A stretch of DNA of 64,000 bases from Oceanospirillaceae bacterium. GTDB taxonomy: Bacteria; Pseudomonadota; Gammaproteobacteria; Pseudomonadales; Balneatricaceae. The notes under the pieces are model-generated. The model searched no databases. It had not been told where the DNA came from and saw nothing but the letters and a program-made list of their open reading frames with translations. This document shows, in pieces, positions 19,666 to 30,803 of this stretch (positions are counted from its first letter, which is position 1; every line of letters begins with the position of its first letter). Location of the stretch: positions 1-64,000 of the forward strand of contig JABSRB010000001.1 of the NCBI GenBank assembly GCA_013215375.1, read 5' to 3'. The translations under genes were made by a program, and so were the position numbers.

Positions 19666-20598
19666 TTATTTAGCCGCATTCGGTTTTGAAAAGTACTTGA
19701 AGAATTCGCTGTTAGGCTTAAGCAACATCACATCGCCATTACCACTAAAGGCCTCTTCGTAAGCTTTCAAACTACGGGTAAAAGAATAAAACTCAGCATC
19801 TTTTTGAAAGGCAGTAGCATAAGTAGATGCCGCTTTGGCATCGCCAATACCTCGGGTGGTTTCAGATGTTTTATAGGCCTGAGCCAATAAAATAGTCTTT
19901 TCCCGATCAGCGTCTGCGCGGATTCCCTCGGCAACTTCCTTACCACGAGATCTCAACTCACGCGCCAAGCGCTCACGCTCAGTACGCATCCGCTGATAGA
20001 CTGACTCAGACACTTCTGGCGGCAGCTCAATCTTCTTGATCCGCACATCGACGATTTCAACACCGAGCGATTCGGCAAGACCGAGCAGATTAGCAGTCTC
20101 CGCTGCGACATCACTGGCTTTAGCACGTGCCGCTGTCGGGTCGTTCAACCACAACTTAACATCGGCCATTAACTTCTCGCGCTCACCAGATACCACTTCA
20201 CTTAAGGTACGGGTACCAAACTGGTTACGCAGCTGAGTTTCAACACGTACTGATATCAAATCAGAGGCACGGAACTCGTCACCTGAAGTCGCTGTGTAGT
20301 ATTTTTGCACATCAACAATGCGCCATTTGACAAAAGAATCGACGATTAAACGCTTTTTCTCACTGGTCAAAAATGCCTGTGGACGTGTATCTAAAGTCAG
20401 TAGACGACCGTCAAACTTTCGTACTTTATTGACAAAAGGAATCAGCACATGCAAGCCAGGGGCTACATCACTCTCTACCACTTCACCAAACTTAAGTTTT
20501 ACAGCTCGCTCTGTCTCTTGCACTATGTACAGTGATTTTGACCCTATAATAAGCGCCAGTAACAATGCAATAGTGACTAATAATGGCTTACCGCTCAT
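19666..20598 (-). CDS. hflC: FtsH-protease modulator HflC
   Basis: 310 residues: an N-terminal membrane anchor (about 6-24), then the SPFH/prohibitin domain (FGEVVESDVAPGLHVLIPF region) and a helical tail with ARELRSRGKEVAEGIRADADR. HflC and HflK form a large periplasmic cage around FtsH and limit its activity toward membrane proteins. Its start overlaps the hflK stop by 4 nt. Confidence 0.95.
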   Translation of the reverse strand: MSGKPLLVTIALLLALIIGSKSLYIVQETERAVKLKFGEVVESDVAPGLHVLIPFVNKVRKFDGRLLTLDTRPQAFLTSEKKRLIVDSFVKWRIVDVQKYYTATSGDEFRASDLISVRVETQLRNQFGTRTLSEVVSGEREKLMADVKLWLNDPTAARAKASDVAAETANLLGLAESLGVEIVDVRIKKIELPPEVSESVYQRMRTERERLARELRSRGKEVAEGIRADADREKTILLAQAYKTSETTRGIGDAKAASTYATAFQKDAEFYSFTRSLKAYEEAFSGNGDVMLLKPNSEFFKYFSKPNAAK

Positions 20599-21797
20599 TG
20601 ACGCGCCTCCCTTCTGGTAGTTTGACGACGACGTAACTGATCGTAAACTTGATCACTTACTTCACGTATCGCTTGCTCATCTAAACGCGCACTGCCACCA
20701 ACATTCGATGCAGGACGATTTTGCATTAGCTTATCCAGTGGCAAATACATCACGTTATTGCCCCCTTCAACATCAACCAATACTTTAGAGTTATTAGCCA
20801 ATACTTTTTGCATAGTATCTAGATACAATCTATCACGGGTAACACCCGGAGCCTTTTGATACTCCGTTAACAGCGCCGTAAATCTTGACGCTTCACCTTC
20901 TGCGTTAGCCACTACTTGCTGTTGATAAGCATCTGCTTCAGCGACCATACGCTTAGCTGCACCTCGCGCCTCAGGCAAAATACCTTTAGCATAAGTTTCA
21001 GCTTCGTTTTTAGAGCGCTGCTCATCTTCACGTGCTTTGATTACATCATCAAATGCATGCTGAACCTGATCCGGTGCCTGCGCATTTTTGATGTTAACTT
21101 GGGTAACTTGAATACCGGTATTGTAGTTAGCCATGTAGCTCTGCAATAGTGACTGTACCTCAACCGCCAGCGCGTTACGCCCCTGGGTTAAAATAGAGTC
21201 CATGTCAGATCCGCCCACCACATGTCGCAGTGCAGATTCTGCCGCTAGCGCCATACTCTGATCCGGGTTGCGCACTTTAAGTACAAAAGCACTGGCATCG
21301 GAAACCACGTATTGAACAGTCATACCGACATCAACAATGTTCTCATCGCCCGTCAACATTTGAGCATTATGATCAGAACTTCTGACTCTGGTGGTATTGA
21401 CCACAGTAACAGTATCAAGCAATGGCGGATTCCACTGTAAACCAGGACCCACTGTTTCGCTGATCTTACCTAGTCTTAGCACTACGCCTCGCTCTTGCTG
21501 ATCGACCGTATAAAAACCGAGTCCAGCCCAAACTAAAGCACCGATGACAAACAGCACTGCAAACATCACAGGACTATTTGCGGGCCCTTTAAGTTTGTTT
21601 CCAGAACCAGAGCCTGAACCCTTTTTCTTGCCTCCGAAAATTTCGCTCAGCTTATCTTGGAGCTGCCCAAGAGCCTCATCCAAATCAGGTGGCCCTTGTT
21701 CATTGCCACCTTTGCCACGGTCTTTACCTTTTTTATCGTCGCCGTTTCCCCAAGGATCCTGGTTATTACCATTACCACCGGGCTCATTCCAAGCCAT
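20595..21797 (-). CDS. hflK: FtsH-protease modulator HflK
   Basis: 400 residues. A Gly/Asn/Lys-rich cytoplasmic N-terminus (MAWNEPGGNG onwards) is followed by one membrane segment (about 75-95), the SPFH domain, and a coiled-coil region with EDEQRSKNEAETYAKGILPEARGAAKR split by family positions. Partner of HflC in the FtsH-HflKC complex. It follows hflX after 178 nt with no visible terminator. Confidence 0.95.
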   Translation of the reverse strand: MAWNEPGGNGNNQDPWGNGDDKKGKDRGKGGNEQGPPDLDEALGQLQDKLSEIFGGKKKGSGSGSGNKLKGPANSPVMFAVLFVIGALVWAGLGFYTVDQQERGVVLRLGKISETVGPGLQWNPPLLDTVTVVNTTRVRSSDHNAQMLTGDENIVDVGMTVQYVVSDASAFVLKVRNPDQSMALAAESALRHVVGGSDMDSILTQGRNALAVEVQSLLQSYMANYNTGIQVTQVNIKNAQAPDQVQHAFDDVIKAREDEQRSKNEAETYAKGILPEARGAAKRMVAEADAYQQQVVANAEGEASRFTALLTEYQKAPGVTRDRLYLDTMQKVLANNSKVLVDVEGGNNVMYLPLDKLMQNRPASNVGGSARLDEQAIREVSDQVYDQLRRRQTTRREARQ

Positions 21798-21975
21798 ATC
21801 GCTCTCCGTTAAATAAGAGTTAGTAGTTTGTTAAAAATTTGAAAAGTCGCTACAACACGCTTTTCAAAACGCTTTTGTATAAATTTTACTAAAGATGTTT
21901 TAGACAAAGCCTAAATCATCCAGGGTAAATCGTAAACTGGTTAATACCTAAAGATTGCCGCTATCAGACAGCCAT

Positions 21976-23274
21976 CTAGAAGACCTCTACAATCCTATAA
22001 GGTTCTGTAGACATTCCCACTCTCGTCAACATTTGCAGTAAATCTTTACGCTGCACTCGGACATTGAGCAACATGCTGCCGTCTTCCTCTATTGTTTCTG
22101 AGACGACTGCGCCCTTTGCATACAGCAGAGATCTAAGCTGCCCAAAGCATGGCGCAACTTTAATCACTTCAACAATCAAATCCTCACTCAACAAGGCAGT
22201 GATGGCTTTGAACATCAAGTCCAACCCTTCACCGCTGACGGCTGACAGCCATACTTTTTGAGGAACCCCTTCGCTGTTATAGTCTATGCGGGCACGCTGC
22301 CCCTCCATCAAATCTATCTTATTATAGACTTGTAAAACAGGGACATCAGCGGCGCCTATCTCCATTAATACTTGATTAACTTCATCAATATTCTTGGAGC
22401 GGTTTTCATCGTATGCATCAATCACATGCAATAACAGCGTCGCTTCAACGGTTTCTTGCAAGGTAGCGCGGAACGACTCTACTAGTTTATGGGGCAGATG
22501 ACGGATAAATCCAACCGTATCAACCAAAATAGCCGCACCTACATCATCTAATTCAACTTTTCGCAAGGTCGGATCCAGCGTCGCAAACAACTGATCCGCA
22601 GCGTAGACATCCGCCGCTGTTATTTTATTGAATATAGAAGACTTGCCCGCATTGGTATAACCTACCAGCGCCAGCGTTGGTACTTCGGCTCGCGCTCGCG
22701 CTTTACGCCCTTGTTCACGTTGCATACGCACTTTGCTTAAACGTTTGTTAATCGTTTTTACACGTTCTTGCAATAGTCGTCTATCTGTTTCTAACTGCTT
22801 CTCTCCTGGCCCACGTAAACCAATACCGCCTTTTTCCCGATCCAAGTGAGTCCAACCACGCACTAGACGTGTTGACATATGCTCAAGCTGAGCTAGCTCA
22901 ACCTGCAACTTACCCTCGTGAGTTCTTGCACGTTGCGCAAAAATATCTAAGATCAAACCGGTTCTATCAAGGACGCGACACTCGAGTTCTGTCTCGACGT
23001 TTCGCTCTTGAGCAGGGCTCATCGCGTGATTAAAGATCACCAAAGTAGCTTCGTGCTTATGCACTAGCTGCTTTAATTCATCAAGCTTACCTGAACCTAT
23101 GAAATATTTCGGGGAAGGTTTACTACGAGATCCAGTTAACATCTCGATGGGATCGGCACCCGCAGAAAGAGCCAATTCCTCTAATTCACGTGGAGATTCT
23201 TGATCGGCCTCCTGGGCCATTTCCATGTGAACTAGTATCGCTCTTTCGCCGGACTCTGGGCGTTCAAAAAACAA
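21976..23274 (-). CDS. hflX: Ribosome-associated GTPase HflX
   Basis: 432 residues: N-terminal HflX domain, a Gly-rich linker (GGIGLRGPGEKQLE), then a G domain with GYTNAGKS (205-212), DTVGF and NKID. HflX splits stalled or heat-damaged 70S ribosomes. It starts 12 nt after hfq and belongs to the hfq operon. Confidence 0.95.
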   Translation of the reverse strand: MFFERPESGERAILVHMEMAQEADQESPRELEELALSAGADPIEMLTGSRSKPSPKYFIGSGKLDELKQLVHKHEATLVIFNHAMSPAQERNVETELECRVLDRTGLILDIFAQRARTHEGKLQVELAQLEHMSTRLVRGWTHLDREKGGIGLRGPGEKQLETDRRLLQERVKTINKRLSKVRMQREQGRKARARAEVPTLALVGYTNAGKSSIFNKITAADVYAADQLFATLDPTLRKVELDDVGAAILVDTVGFIRHLPHKLVESFRATLQETVEATLLLHVIDAYDENRSKNIDEVNQVLMEIGAADVPVLQVYNKIDLMEGQRARIDYNSEGVPQKVWLSAVSGEGLDLMFKAITALLSEDLIVEVIKVAPCFGQLRSLLYAKGAVVSETIEEDGSMLLNVRVQRKDLLQMLTRVGMSTEPYRIVEVF

Positions 23275-23286
23275 TAAACTTTTCCT

Positions 23287-23577
<291 letters not shown>

Positions 23578-23741
23578 TCAAATATTAGATAACTGCCCTA
23601 TCATGCTCTCACTTTTCACAATGGGCATCGGATGCAGCCAGTTGCAACAATACAACTCAAACTTTACTATCCAAAAATGTCGATATAAAGAAAATAAAAT
23701 CCGTTTTTCTTCAACCCCATCAACAGCAAAACACGTTACAT

Positions 23742-24683
23742 CTATATAGTGTCAGAGTCTAGTAATTTCAAGACCCTAGCTGTTAAATCTATTGACTCCA
23801 AATCAAACCAGTGCAGATTTTCCCAACTTCGCAACCAAGTGATCTGACGCTTGGCTAGCTGGCGCGTCGCTATGATGCCTTTTTCCTGCATGGCCGCATA
23901 ATCCAGTTCCCCTTGAATGTAAAGCCAAGCCTGACGATATCCAACACAGCGCATTGAAGGCATCTCTAAATTTAAATCACCACGCTGATACAATGCTTTT
24001 ACTTCATCCAAAAAACCTTGCTCGAGCATCACTTTGAAGCGCTGCTCTATACGCTGATGTAATGTCTGACGCTGCTCTGGCATCACCGCTATATTGAGCA
24101 CATTAAAGGGTAACTGATACTGTTCCTGCTCAGCCCAGTGCATCGTCAGTGTCTTACCACTAATTCGAAACACTTCTAACGCCCTTTGGATTCGCTGCGA
24201 GTCATTTGGGGCTAACCTTGCAGCGGAACTAGGATCCACCTCCTTCAGCAATTGGTGCACCGCAGGCCAACCTTGAGCTTGGGCTATGTCAGTGATCTGC
24301 TGGCGTATTTCCTCATCGGCATTAGGCAGCTTGGCCATTCCCTTGGTCAGCGCATTGAAATACATCATGGTGCCGCCTACCAACAGAGGAATTTTACCTC
24401 TATCGACAATATCCTGCATCAGCGGTAGCACATCCGCGCGAAACGCAGCCGCTGAGTAACTTTGTGCCGGATCAATAATATCAACCAAATGATGCGGATA
24501 GCGCAACAGCTCATGGGCACTCGGCTTTGCTGTGCCAATATTCATCTCTCGATATATTAGTGCAGAATCGACTGAAATCAACTCGCAAGGCAATTTATCA
24601 AATAAATCCATCGCCAATGCTGTTTTACCTGCGGCGGTTGGCCCCATCAAAAAAATGGCGCGCGGCATGGCCTTTTTACTCAT
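23742..24683 (-). CDS. miaA: tRNA dimethylallyltransferase MiaA
   Basis: 313 residues. P-loop GPTAAGKT (14-21), [18 protein letters not shown] and the conserved [10 protein letters not shown] and RCVGYRQ segments define the family. It adds the isopentenyl group to A37 of tRNAs reading UNN codons. It follows mutL by one base, with hfq 215 nt downstream; that gap probably holds the hfq promoter, although I could not pick a convincing one. Confidence 0.96.
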   Translation of the reverse strand: MSKKAMPRAIFLMGPTAAGKTALAMDLFDKLPCELISVDSALIYREMNIGTAKPSAHELLRYPHHLVDIIDPAQSYSAAAFRADVLPLMQDIVDRGKIPLLVGGTMMYFNALTKGMAKLPNADEEIRQQITDIAQAQGWPAVHQLLKEVDPSSAARLAPNDSQRIQRALEVFRISGKTLTMHWAEQEQYQLPFNVLNIAVMPEQRQTLHQRIEQRFKVMLEQGFLDEVKALYQRGDLNLEMPSMRCVGYRQAWLYIQGELDYAAMQEKGIIATRQLAKRQITWLRSWENLHWFDLESIDLTARVLKLLDSDTI

Positions 24684-24684
24684 G

Positions 24685-26550
24685 CTACTGCCCTCGCATA
24701 AATAACTTATCTAAATCATTTAAGCTCATGGTGCTAAAGGTAGGCCGACCATGATTACACTGACCACTGCGCTCGGTGGTCTCCATGTCTCGCAATAGTT
24801 GATTCATCTCGGGAATCGTTAACTGTCTATTGGCGCGAACCGAGCCATGACAAGCCATGGTAGACAATAGTTCATTGACCGATTCTTCTATTTTCCTGGA
24901 ATTGCCTAGTGTCACCATATCCGACAACACATCACGCACTAGCTGCTCTACATCTGATTTCGCCAGAGTCACCGGCACTTGGCGGATCGCAATGGTCTCC
25001 TCCCCCAAGCGCTCAAGCTCAAACCCCAACTGACTGAATACTTCTTTATTTTCTTCTGCACAATCAACTTCTAGACCACTCAAAGACACACTAACGGGTA
25101 CTAACAACGGCTGAGAGCGCACCTTTTCAATACTGTAGGAGGTTTTTAAACGCTCATAGACAATTCTTTCATGCGCGGCGTGCATATCAACCACCACCAT
25201 ACCCGTGGCGTTTTGCGCCAAAATATAAATACCGTGCAGTTGGGCAATCGCAAAACCCATCGGGGGAATTTCAGAAGGGCTATTATCCACTGAATCCAAG
25301 GCGGGAGCGGCGACTGAGCCAGTCTCTCCCGGCCTGCCTAATTGATTGTAAATACTACTTTGCTCACGCAGATTAGCCGGCGAAAACCTATTTGCTTGAT
25401 AAGCGGGTTGGGACAACACATTATTAGGTACGGAGTTTGTCGGTATATTTAAACCAATTCCCTGCTGCAGCGGTGGCTGTTCAGCAACGGTTTCAATAGC
25501 ACTGCCATCTGCCTGCTCAATGGCGGTTTTTTGAAAGCCCGGACGCTCATCCGCGATCACGCGATGGATGGCGCGAAACAAAAAATCATGAACTAAGCGA
25601 TTTTCACGGAACCTGACTTCATGTTTAGTGGGGTGTACATTGACATCCACCAGCGCCGGATCCAGCTCCAAATAAAGCACATAAGCGGGATGCCGACCAT
25701 TAAACAATACATCGGAATACGCCTGCCTTAATGCGTGAGTGACCAAACGGTCTTTTATCATGCGCCCGTTGACAAAAAAGTACTGCAGATCTGCCTGGGA
25801 GCGGGAAAAAGTCGGCAAACTTATCCAGCCTTTTAAGCTCAGCCCCGAAGACTCAGCCTGCATTTCAACTTTGATGGATTGATCGATAAAAGCGGGACCA
25901 CAAATGGTGGCAACTCTGCGCTCTTGCTCGCGCAAGCTAGTGGCTTTTTTTAACTGGCGAATAACACGACCGTTGTGTGACAGCGAAAAATCAACATCAA
26001 AACGCGACAGCGACATGCGCTTAATCACTTCATCAAGATGTTTGAATTCAGTGTTCTCGGTACGCATAAATTTACGCCTAGCGGGCGTATTAAAAAACAA
26101 ATCGCGCATTTCAACGGTGGTACCCTGGGGATGCGAGCTTGGATTTATCTGTGTAGACATCTCCCGCCCCTCGGTTTGCACCGACCAAGCAGCCTCTGCG
26201 CCTTTTCTGCGCGAGGTGAGCGTAAGGCGTGACACTGAGCTGATACTGGCCAGCGCCTCTCCTCTAAAACCTAAACTGCCTACCGCCTCAAGATCTGCCA
26301 ACTCAGTAATTTTGGACGTCGCATGTCGACTTAACGAAAGCGAGAGGTCATCCTTTTCAATACCAAAGCCATTGTCGCGAATTTTAATTAATTTAATGCC
26401 ACCTTGTTCAATGTCGACATCTAGCTTGGTTGCTCCCGCATCTAGGCTGTTTTCTAATAGCTCTTTTACCACTGAGGCCGGTCTTTCAACCACCTCACCC
26501 GCGGCAATTTGGTTGGCTAAACGGGGGGACAATAACTGTATACGCTGCAT
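24685..26550 (-). CDS. mutL: DNA mismatch repair protein MutL, endonuclease type
   Basis: 621 residues. The N-terminal GHKL ATPase has [25 protein letters not shown] and GFRGEAL. The C-terminal domain has [12 protein letters not shown] at 455-466, matching the endonuclease motif DQHA(X)2E(X)4E with Met for Gln, plus ACHGSVRA and CNHGRPT. It therefore looks like the nicking MutL of Pseudomonas rather than the MutH-dependent enteric form. A Pro/Asn/Gln-rich linker (about 345-430) separates the domains. Confidence 0.96.
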   Translation of the reverse strand: MQRIQLLSPRLANQIAAGEVVERPASVVKELLENSLDAGATKLDVDIEQGGIKLIKIRDNGFGIEKDDLSLSLSRHATSKITELADLEAVGSLGFRGEALASISSVSRLTLTSRRKGAEAAWSVQTEGREMSTQINPSSHPQGTTVEMRDLFFNTPARRKFMRTENTEFKHLDEVIKRMSLSRFDVDFSLSHNGRVIRQLKKATSLREQERRVATICGPAFIDQSIKVEMQAESSGLSLKGWISLPTFSRSQADLQYFFVNGRMIKDRLVTHALRQAYSDVLFNGRHPAYVLYLELDPALVDVNVHPTKHEVRFRENRLVHDFLFRAIHRVIADERPGFQKTAIEQADGSAIETVAEQPPLQQGIGLNIPTNSVPNNVLSQPAYQANRFSPANLREQSSIYNQLGRPGETGSVAAPALDSVDNSPSEIPPMGFAIAQLHGIYILAQNATGMVVVDMHAAHERIVYERLKTSYSIEKVRSQPLLVPVSVSLSGLEVDCAEENKEVFSQLGFELERLGEETIAIRQVPVTLAKSDVEQLVRDVLSDMVTLGNSRKIEESVNELLSTMACHGSVRANRQLTIPEMNQLLRDMETTERSGQCNHGRPTFSTMSLNDLDKLFMRGQ

Positions 26551-26576
26551 ATTTTATCTCTGTACAAATTTCTTGC

Positions 26577-27995
26577 TTAACTGGTAGGAATTTGCAACTT
26601 TTGACCGATGCGAATTCTATCATTTTTCATTTTATTTAAGGCTTTTAACGAGGCGAGTTTAACCCCGTAGCGATGGGCAATTCGAGACAGCGAATCGCCA
26701 CTGACCACTTGATACTGCACTCTCTTGGTTAACCCGTCGCCGTGTTTCTGTCGGTAGATTTCAGTAAAAGCTGGCGGCTTATTGATAAAATGCTCTTTGA
26801 TGCCTTTAAAAATAGCGCGGGCCATTTTTTGTCTATAGGCCGTGGTTTTTAACGCCCGCTCTTCTTGCGGGTTAGAGATAAAACCTGTCTCTATTAAAAT
26901 CGACGGTATATCGGGGGATTTTAATACTAAGAATCCTGCCCGTTCAACACTTGGCTTGTGCATTTTGGCAAATTTATCGATATTTTTATGAATCTTTTTC
27001 GCCACTTCTCGGCTGTCTTTTCGCGAGGCTGTCATTGACATATCCAACAACACGCCCTTGAGCACTTTATCTTTTCCGCCCAAGCTGAGATTGCCAACGC
27101 CACCAATCAAGTCGGAACTGTTTTCTTTTTGCGCCAGCCAGCGACCCACTTCACTACTCGCACCGCGATTGGATAAAACCCAGACAGAAGCGCCTCTGGC
27201 TTTCTTATTTTTAAAGGCATCCGCGTGAATCGATATAAACAGATCCGCATTTTTTTTACGTGCAATGGCAGTTCGACCCCGTAGACTGACATAATAATCA
27301 TTGCGCCTTATCATCCGAGAAATAAACCCGGGCTCAGCATCAATTAGCTTTTCCAGCTCCTTAGCAATAGCCAACACTACGACTTTCTCGCGCAATCCCG
27401 ATGCGCCAATAGCGCCGGGATCTTCGCCACCGTGACCAGCATCAAGTGCTATCACTATATCTCTGAGCTTTTTCCCGGGTAGTGACTTAACCGCCGTAAC
27501 ATTAGCACTAGGCACTACAGGAACCGCAGGTGCAGGCAAATCCTTTTTTACTGCTAGCGGTTTGGTTTTCTCGGCCTTTTTCTCCCCTGTTCGCCCTAAA
27601 TCAACCACGAGACGATGACCGTAATTACCACTGGGCGCCAGTGAAAAACTAACGGGTTTTAATGGCTCTGATACGTCGAGCACAATTCTCAGCGGCAGCC
27701 CTCTGCCGGCCCTCAGCTTCTTTACCGGAGAATCACCCAAATCTACTTTATTTAAATCGACGTTTAAAGTAACGCCTTCAATGTCTAGCACTACTCTGTC
27801 TGGATTGTTTAAGGTGAAAATTTTATGTTTAACTTCACCCGATAAATCAAAAACAAGACGGGTATTTTCCGGCGCCAACCAAACTCGCAAATTGTTTATT
27901 TTCTCTGTGGCGTGCACTGACACATGTAAGAGCGCCAAACAACAGATGAAAAGCTGTAAAAAATACTTAAATACGTTTTTTGGTAAAGCTTTCAT
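26577..27995 (-). CDS. amiB: N-acetylmuramoyl-L-alanine amidase (AmiB/AmiC type)
   Basis: 472 residues from ATG 27995; a TTG 12 codons upstream is the other option. Order: signal peptide, N-terminal AMIN domain (septal-ring targeting), a Lys/Pro/Val-rich linker, amidase_3 domain with the zinc ligand segment DAGHGGEDPGAIG and a later Glu in SILIETGFISN, then a C-terminal LysM (YQVVSGDSLSRIAHRYGV). It cuts the stem peptide from peptidoglycan during daughter-cell separation. It lies between tsaE and mutL as usual. Confidence 0.94.
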   Translation of the reverse strand: MKALPKNVFKYFLQLFICCLALLHVSVHATEKINNLRVWLAPENTRLVFDLSGEVKHKIFTLNNPDRVVLDIEGVTLNVDLNKVDLGDSPVKKLRAGRGLPLRIVLDVSEPLKPVSFSLAPSGNYGHRLVVDLGRTGEKKAEKTKPLAVKKDLPAPAVPVVPSANVTAVKSLPGKKLRDIVIALDAGHGGEDPGAIGASGLREKVVVLAIAKELEKLIDAEPGFISRMIRRNDYYVSLRGRTAIARKKNADLFISIHADAFKNKKARGASVWVLSNRGASSEVGRWLAQKENSSDLIGGVGNLSLGGKDKVLKGVLLDMSMTASRKDSREVAKKIHKNIDKFAKMHKPSVERAGFLVLKSPDIPSILIETGFISNPQEERALKTTAYRQKMARAIFKGIKEHFINKPPAFTEIYRQKHGDGLTKRVQYQVVSGDSLSRIAHRYGVKLASLKALNKMKNDRIRIGQKLQIPTS

Positions 27996-28050
27996 AGTGA
28001 GAAGAAGCGCCTTTATCAATAAGATGAACAATATAGATACTGCAAATCAG

Positions 28051-28533
28051 TTAGCGTTCAATACCTGCTTGAACTAATTTATTTAAATGCGCCACCGCCT
28101 GCTCCCCTTTTTTACTCATAGAGCGAAACTCCAGTAACCGGCCCATCTTTTTTATACTCAAAGCTATCTCCAGATCAGCGCTAGGCAAAGCGCCTACGCC
28201 TTTTTCTGGCCATTCAATCAAACTGAGCATTCCCTTAGAAAAATAATCTCTTATTCCTAAATATTCAAGCTCTTCTGGATCACTAAGCCTATAAAGATCA
28301 AAATGATAGATAAATGACTCGCCATCTTCATAAGCTTCGACCAAAGTGTAAGTAGGGCTCTTAACCGCTCCTTGATGACCACTGGCGCGAATAACCCCAC
28401 GGGACAAGGTAGTTTTCCCCAGGCCCAAATCTCCCAGCAAAAACACCACTCCCTCGTGAGCCATCGCCGTATACAACATATTACCGAACACCAACATTGC
28501 CGCTTCATCTTTGGCGTAATACTGACCTTTCAT
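28051..28533 (-). CDS. tsaE: tRNA t6A biosynthesis ATPase TsaE
   Basis: 160 residues from ATG 28533 (a TTG start 13 codons earlier is less likely). P-loop GDLGLGKTT (34-42), KSPTYTLVE and FDLYRL are the family motifs. TsaE is the ATPase partner of TsaB/TsaD in making t6A37. The gene usually found just upstream, nnrE (NAD(P)HX epimerase), is missing: the upstream neighbour is the divergent queG. Confidence 0.93.
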   Translation of the reverse strand: MKGQYYAKDEAAMLVFGNMLYTAMAHEGVVFLLGDLGLGKTTLSRGVIRASGHQGAVKSPTYTLVEAYEDGESFIYHFDLYRLSDPEELEYLGIRDYFSKGMLSLIEWPEKGVGALPSADLEIALSIKKMGRLLEFRSMSKKGEQAVAHLNKLVQAGIER

Positions 28534-28893
28534 ATTTTTCCCACTAAGCTTATTTCTAGAAACTTGTAACAATGAATAAATACCGATATCAAAAACTTTC
28601 GCATTCTATCATTACTGCCTGTGGATATCTTTATTTAGACTAGAAGCACGCAGGACTTAACGCCAATGTTATGCAAAAAATCTACATTGAAGCATAAACC
28701 TTATCCTTTTTAGCCACAGCCTACAGACGACTCAAACAATAATTTTTTAGACTTTCTATAAAACTTTCTCTAACTTAGTTGTTTTATCCATTCCTGAGTT
28801 CGTATAATAACGATGTAACATCAGCAACTTTCGCTTTTGATACTTTACCTGCTAAAAAAACCGCTTTAACTGAAGTATCCCGAGACCCCCATT
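28534..28893. other. 360-bp divergent intergenic region tsaE/queG
   Basis: No ORF of note. It holds the plus-strand promoter for queG at 28779-28808. I see a -10-like TAGAAT toward tsaE on the minus strand but no good -35. Confidence 0.5.
28779..28808 (+). promoter_or_regulatory. Probable queG promoter
   Basis: -35 TTGTTT (28779-28784), 18-nt spacer, -10 TATAAT (28803-28808). Transcription would start near 28815, about 80 nt before the start codon. Confidence 0.5.
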
Positions 28894-30054
28894 TTGAATA
28901 CAAGCCACCACCCATTCAACCCAATTCAGCTGCGTGAACTAGCGACACAGATAAACACTTGGGCAATAGAGCTAGGCTTTGCCCAGTCGAGCATTATTGT
29001 CCCTGAGCTGTCTAAAGAACACCAACAGATGCAGCAGTGGCTTAGTAAAAACTATCACGGACAAATGGCTTATTTGGCAAACAATGCTGCACTGCGTAAA
29101 AACCCACTGGAGATAGTCCCGGGAAGTTGTCGTATTATTAGCTTGAGAATGGATTACAACCCACCGGCTAAGAATGCTATCGACGTGCTTATAGACAAAG
29201 ATAAAGCCTATATCGCCAGGTATACTTTGGGCCGCGACTACCATAAAACTGTTAAAAAAAGACTGACACAACTGGCCAAGCGGATCGAACAGCAAACTCA
29301 GCAATTAGGCTACCGAGCTTTTGTTGACAGCGCCCCGATCATGGAGCGCGCTATCGCTGAACAAGCGGGCTTAGGCTGGACTGGCAAACACACACTACTA
29401 ATTAATCGCAAAGCCGGGTCCTATTTCTTTTTAGCAGAACTATTCATTGATATACCGCTACCCACTAGCGAAAAATTAGTCATGAACAACTGCGGGCGCT
29501 GTACCGCCTGTCTTGACATATGTCCGACTCAAGCTTTTGTCGGTGCAAACATCCTCGATGCAAGACGCTGTATCTCCTATCTCACCATCGAGAGCAAGGA
29601 AGCCATACCGGTTGAACTACGCAGTAAAATTGGCAACAGAATTTTTGGCTGTGACGATTGCCAGCTTATCTGCCCCTGGAACAAATTTTCCAAACATAGC
29701 CCAGAAGACGACTTCAAACCCCGTCACCAACTCGATGACATCAGTTTATTGGACCTCTTTAACTGGGACGAACAAAGTTTTCTGAAGAACACAGCAGGTT
29801 CGGCAATACGTAGAACGGGTTATCAAGGCTGGCAGAGAAATTTAGCGGTAGCTCTGGGAAATAGTCATGGCGGCGCTGAAATAATCAGCGCACTTAAAGA
29901 AAAAAGACTGCACAGCGAGCCATTAGTAACTGAACATATAGATTGGGCGTTAGCACAATTATCCCAGCGCAAGACACCCAGCGGCTCAACTCAACAACTG
30001 CTAATTACCAACGCCGCAGATCGAGATCAAGCGTTAATTATTAAACGTGGCTAG
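28894..30054 (+). CDS. queG: Epoxyqueuosine reductase QueG
   Basis: 386 residues. Two 4Fe-4S clusters: Cys200, 203, 206, 210 (CGRCTACLDICP) and Cys253, 256, 260 (CDDCQLICP) with Cys227. The catalytic Asp145 is in FVDSAPIMER, and WTGKHTLLI lines the cobalamin site. It performs the last step of queuosine synthesis in tRNA. The likely start is TTG 28894, since no ATG or GTG fits the family N-terminus; the start is uncertain. It converges on orn with only 7 nt between stops and no terminator. Confidence 0.94.
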   Translation: MNTSHHPFNPIQLRELATQINTWAIELGFAQSSIIVPELSKEHQQMQQWLSKNYHGQMAYLANNAALRKNPLEIVPGSCRIISLRMDYNPPAKNAIDVLIDKDKAYIARYTLGRDYHKTVKKRLTQLAKRIEQQTQQLGYRAFVDSAPIMERAIAEQAGLGWTGKHTLLINRKAGSYFFLAELFIDIPLPTSEKLVMNNCGRCTACLDICPTQAFVGANILDARRCISYLTIESKEAIPVELRSKIGNRIFGCDDCQLICPWNKFSKHSPEDDFKPRHQLDDISLLDLFNWDEQSFLKNTAGSAIRRTGYQGWQRNLAVALGNSHGGAEIISALKEKRLHSEPLVTEHIDWALAQLSQRKTPSGSTQQLLITNAADRDQALIIKRG

Positions 30055-30061
30055 TTAATAC

Positions 30062-30607
30062 TCAAACATTAATAAAATGTTCTTTGTAATATTTCAACTC
30101 GGCTATTGATTCACGAATATCATCAAGTGCTAAGTGCGTCCCTGTTTTAGTGAAACCTTTGAGCAACTCTGGACGCCAGCGCTTGGCAACTTCTTTAAAA
30201 CTACTGACATCGATGTGACGATAGTTGCAATGCGCCTCTAATGCCGGCATAAATTTATACATAAACCGTCGGTCCTGGGAAATACTATTACCACACAGCG
30301 GCGAAGCACCTTGCTCAACATATTGAGTGACAAAATCCAAGGTTATTTGCTCAGCCTGGGAGAGGCTAATCTGACTGGCACGCACCCGATCAGTCAAACC
30401 TGATTTACCGTGCTGCTCAATGCACCAAGGATTCATGTTATCGAGAATTTCATCGGGTTGATGAATCACCAAAGAGGGCCCCTCAGCCAATATATTCAAA
30501 TGAGCATCGGTAATAATGGTGGCAATCTCAATAATATGGTCAGTTTCAGGATCCAGACCTGTCATTTCTAGATCTAACCAAATAAGATTATCTTTCAGGG
30601 ACATCAA
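30062..30607 (-). CDS. orn: Oligoribonuclease
   Basis: 181 residues, DEDDh exonuclease: [12 protein letters not shown] (first acidic pair), an internal Asp, and [15 protein letters not shown] at the end. It degrades 2-5-nt RNAs and pGpG from c-di-GMP turnover and is essential in many gammaproteobacteria. Divergent from rsgA, the conserved arrangement. Confidence 0.96.
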   Translation of the reverse strand: MMSLKDNLIWLDLEMTGLDPETDHIIEIATIITDAHLNILAEGPSLVIHQPDEILDNMNPWCIEQHGKSGLTDRVRASQISLSQAEQITLDFVTQYVEQGASPLCGNSISQDRRFMYKFMPALEAHCNYRHIDVSSFKEVAKRWRPELLKGFTKTGTHLALDDIRESIAELKYYKEHFINV

Positions 30608-30803
30608 AATTCCTCATTTATGAGACAGCAGCAGCACAGCCATTTATAATAGGTGCGCCAATCTCTTTTAATATAGCGTAAATTGACCAAAATTCGAGAA
30701 ATCGATGGATTTCTCATCTTATTAAACGATCTCCCCCTATATAATGCAAACACATTATATAGTTAGAGGCATTAGCTTCATTTAAACTGGACAACAACGA
30801 TAG

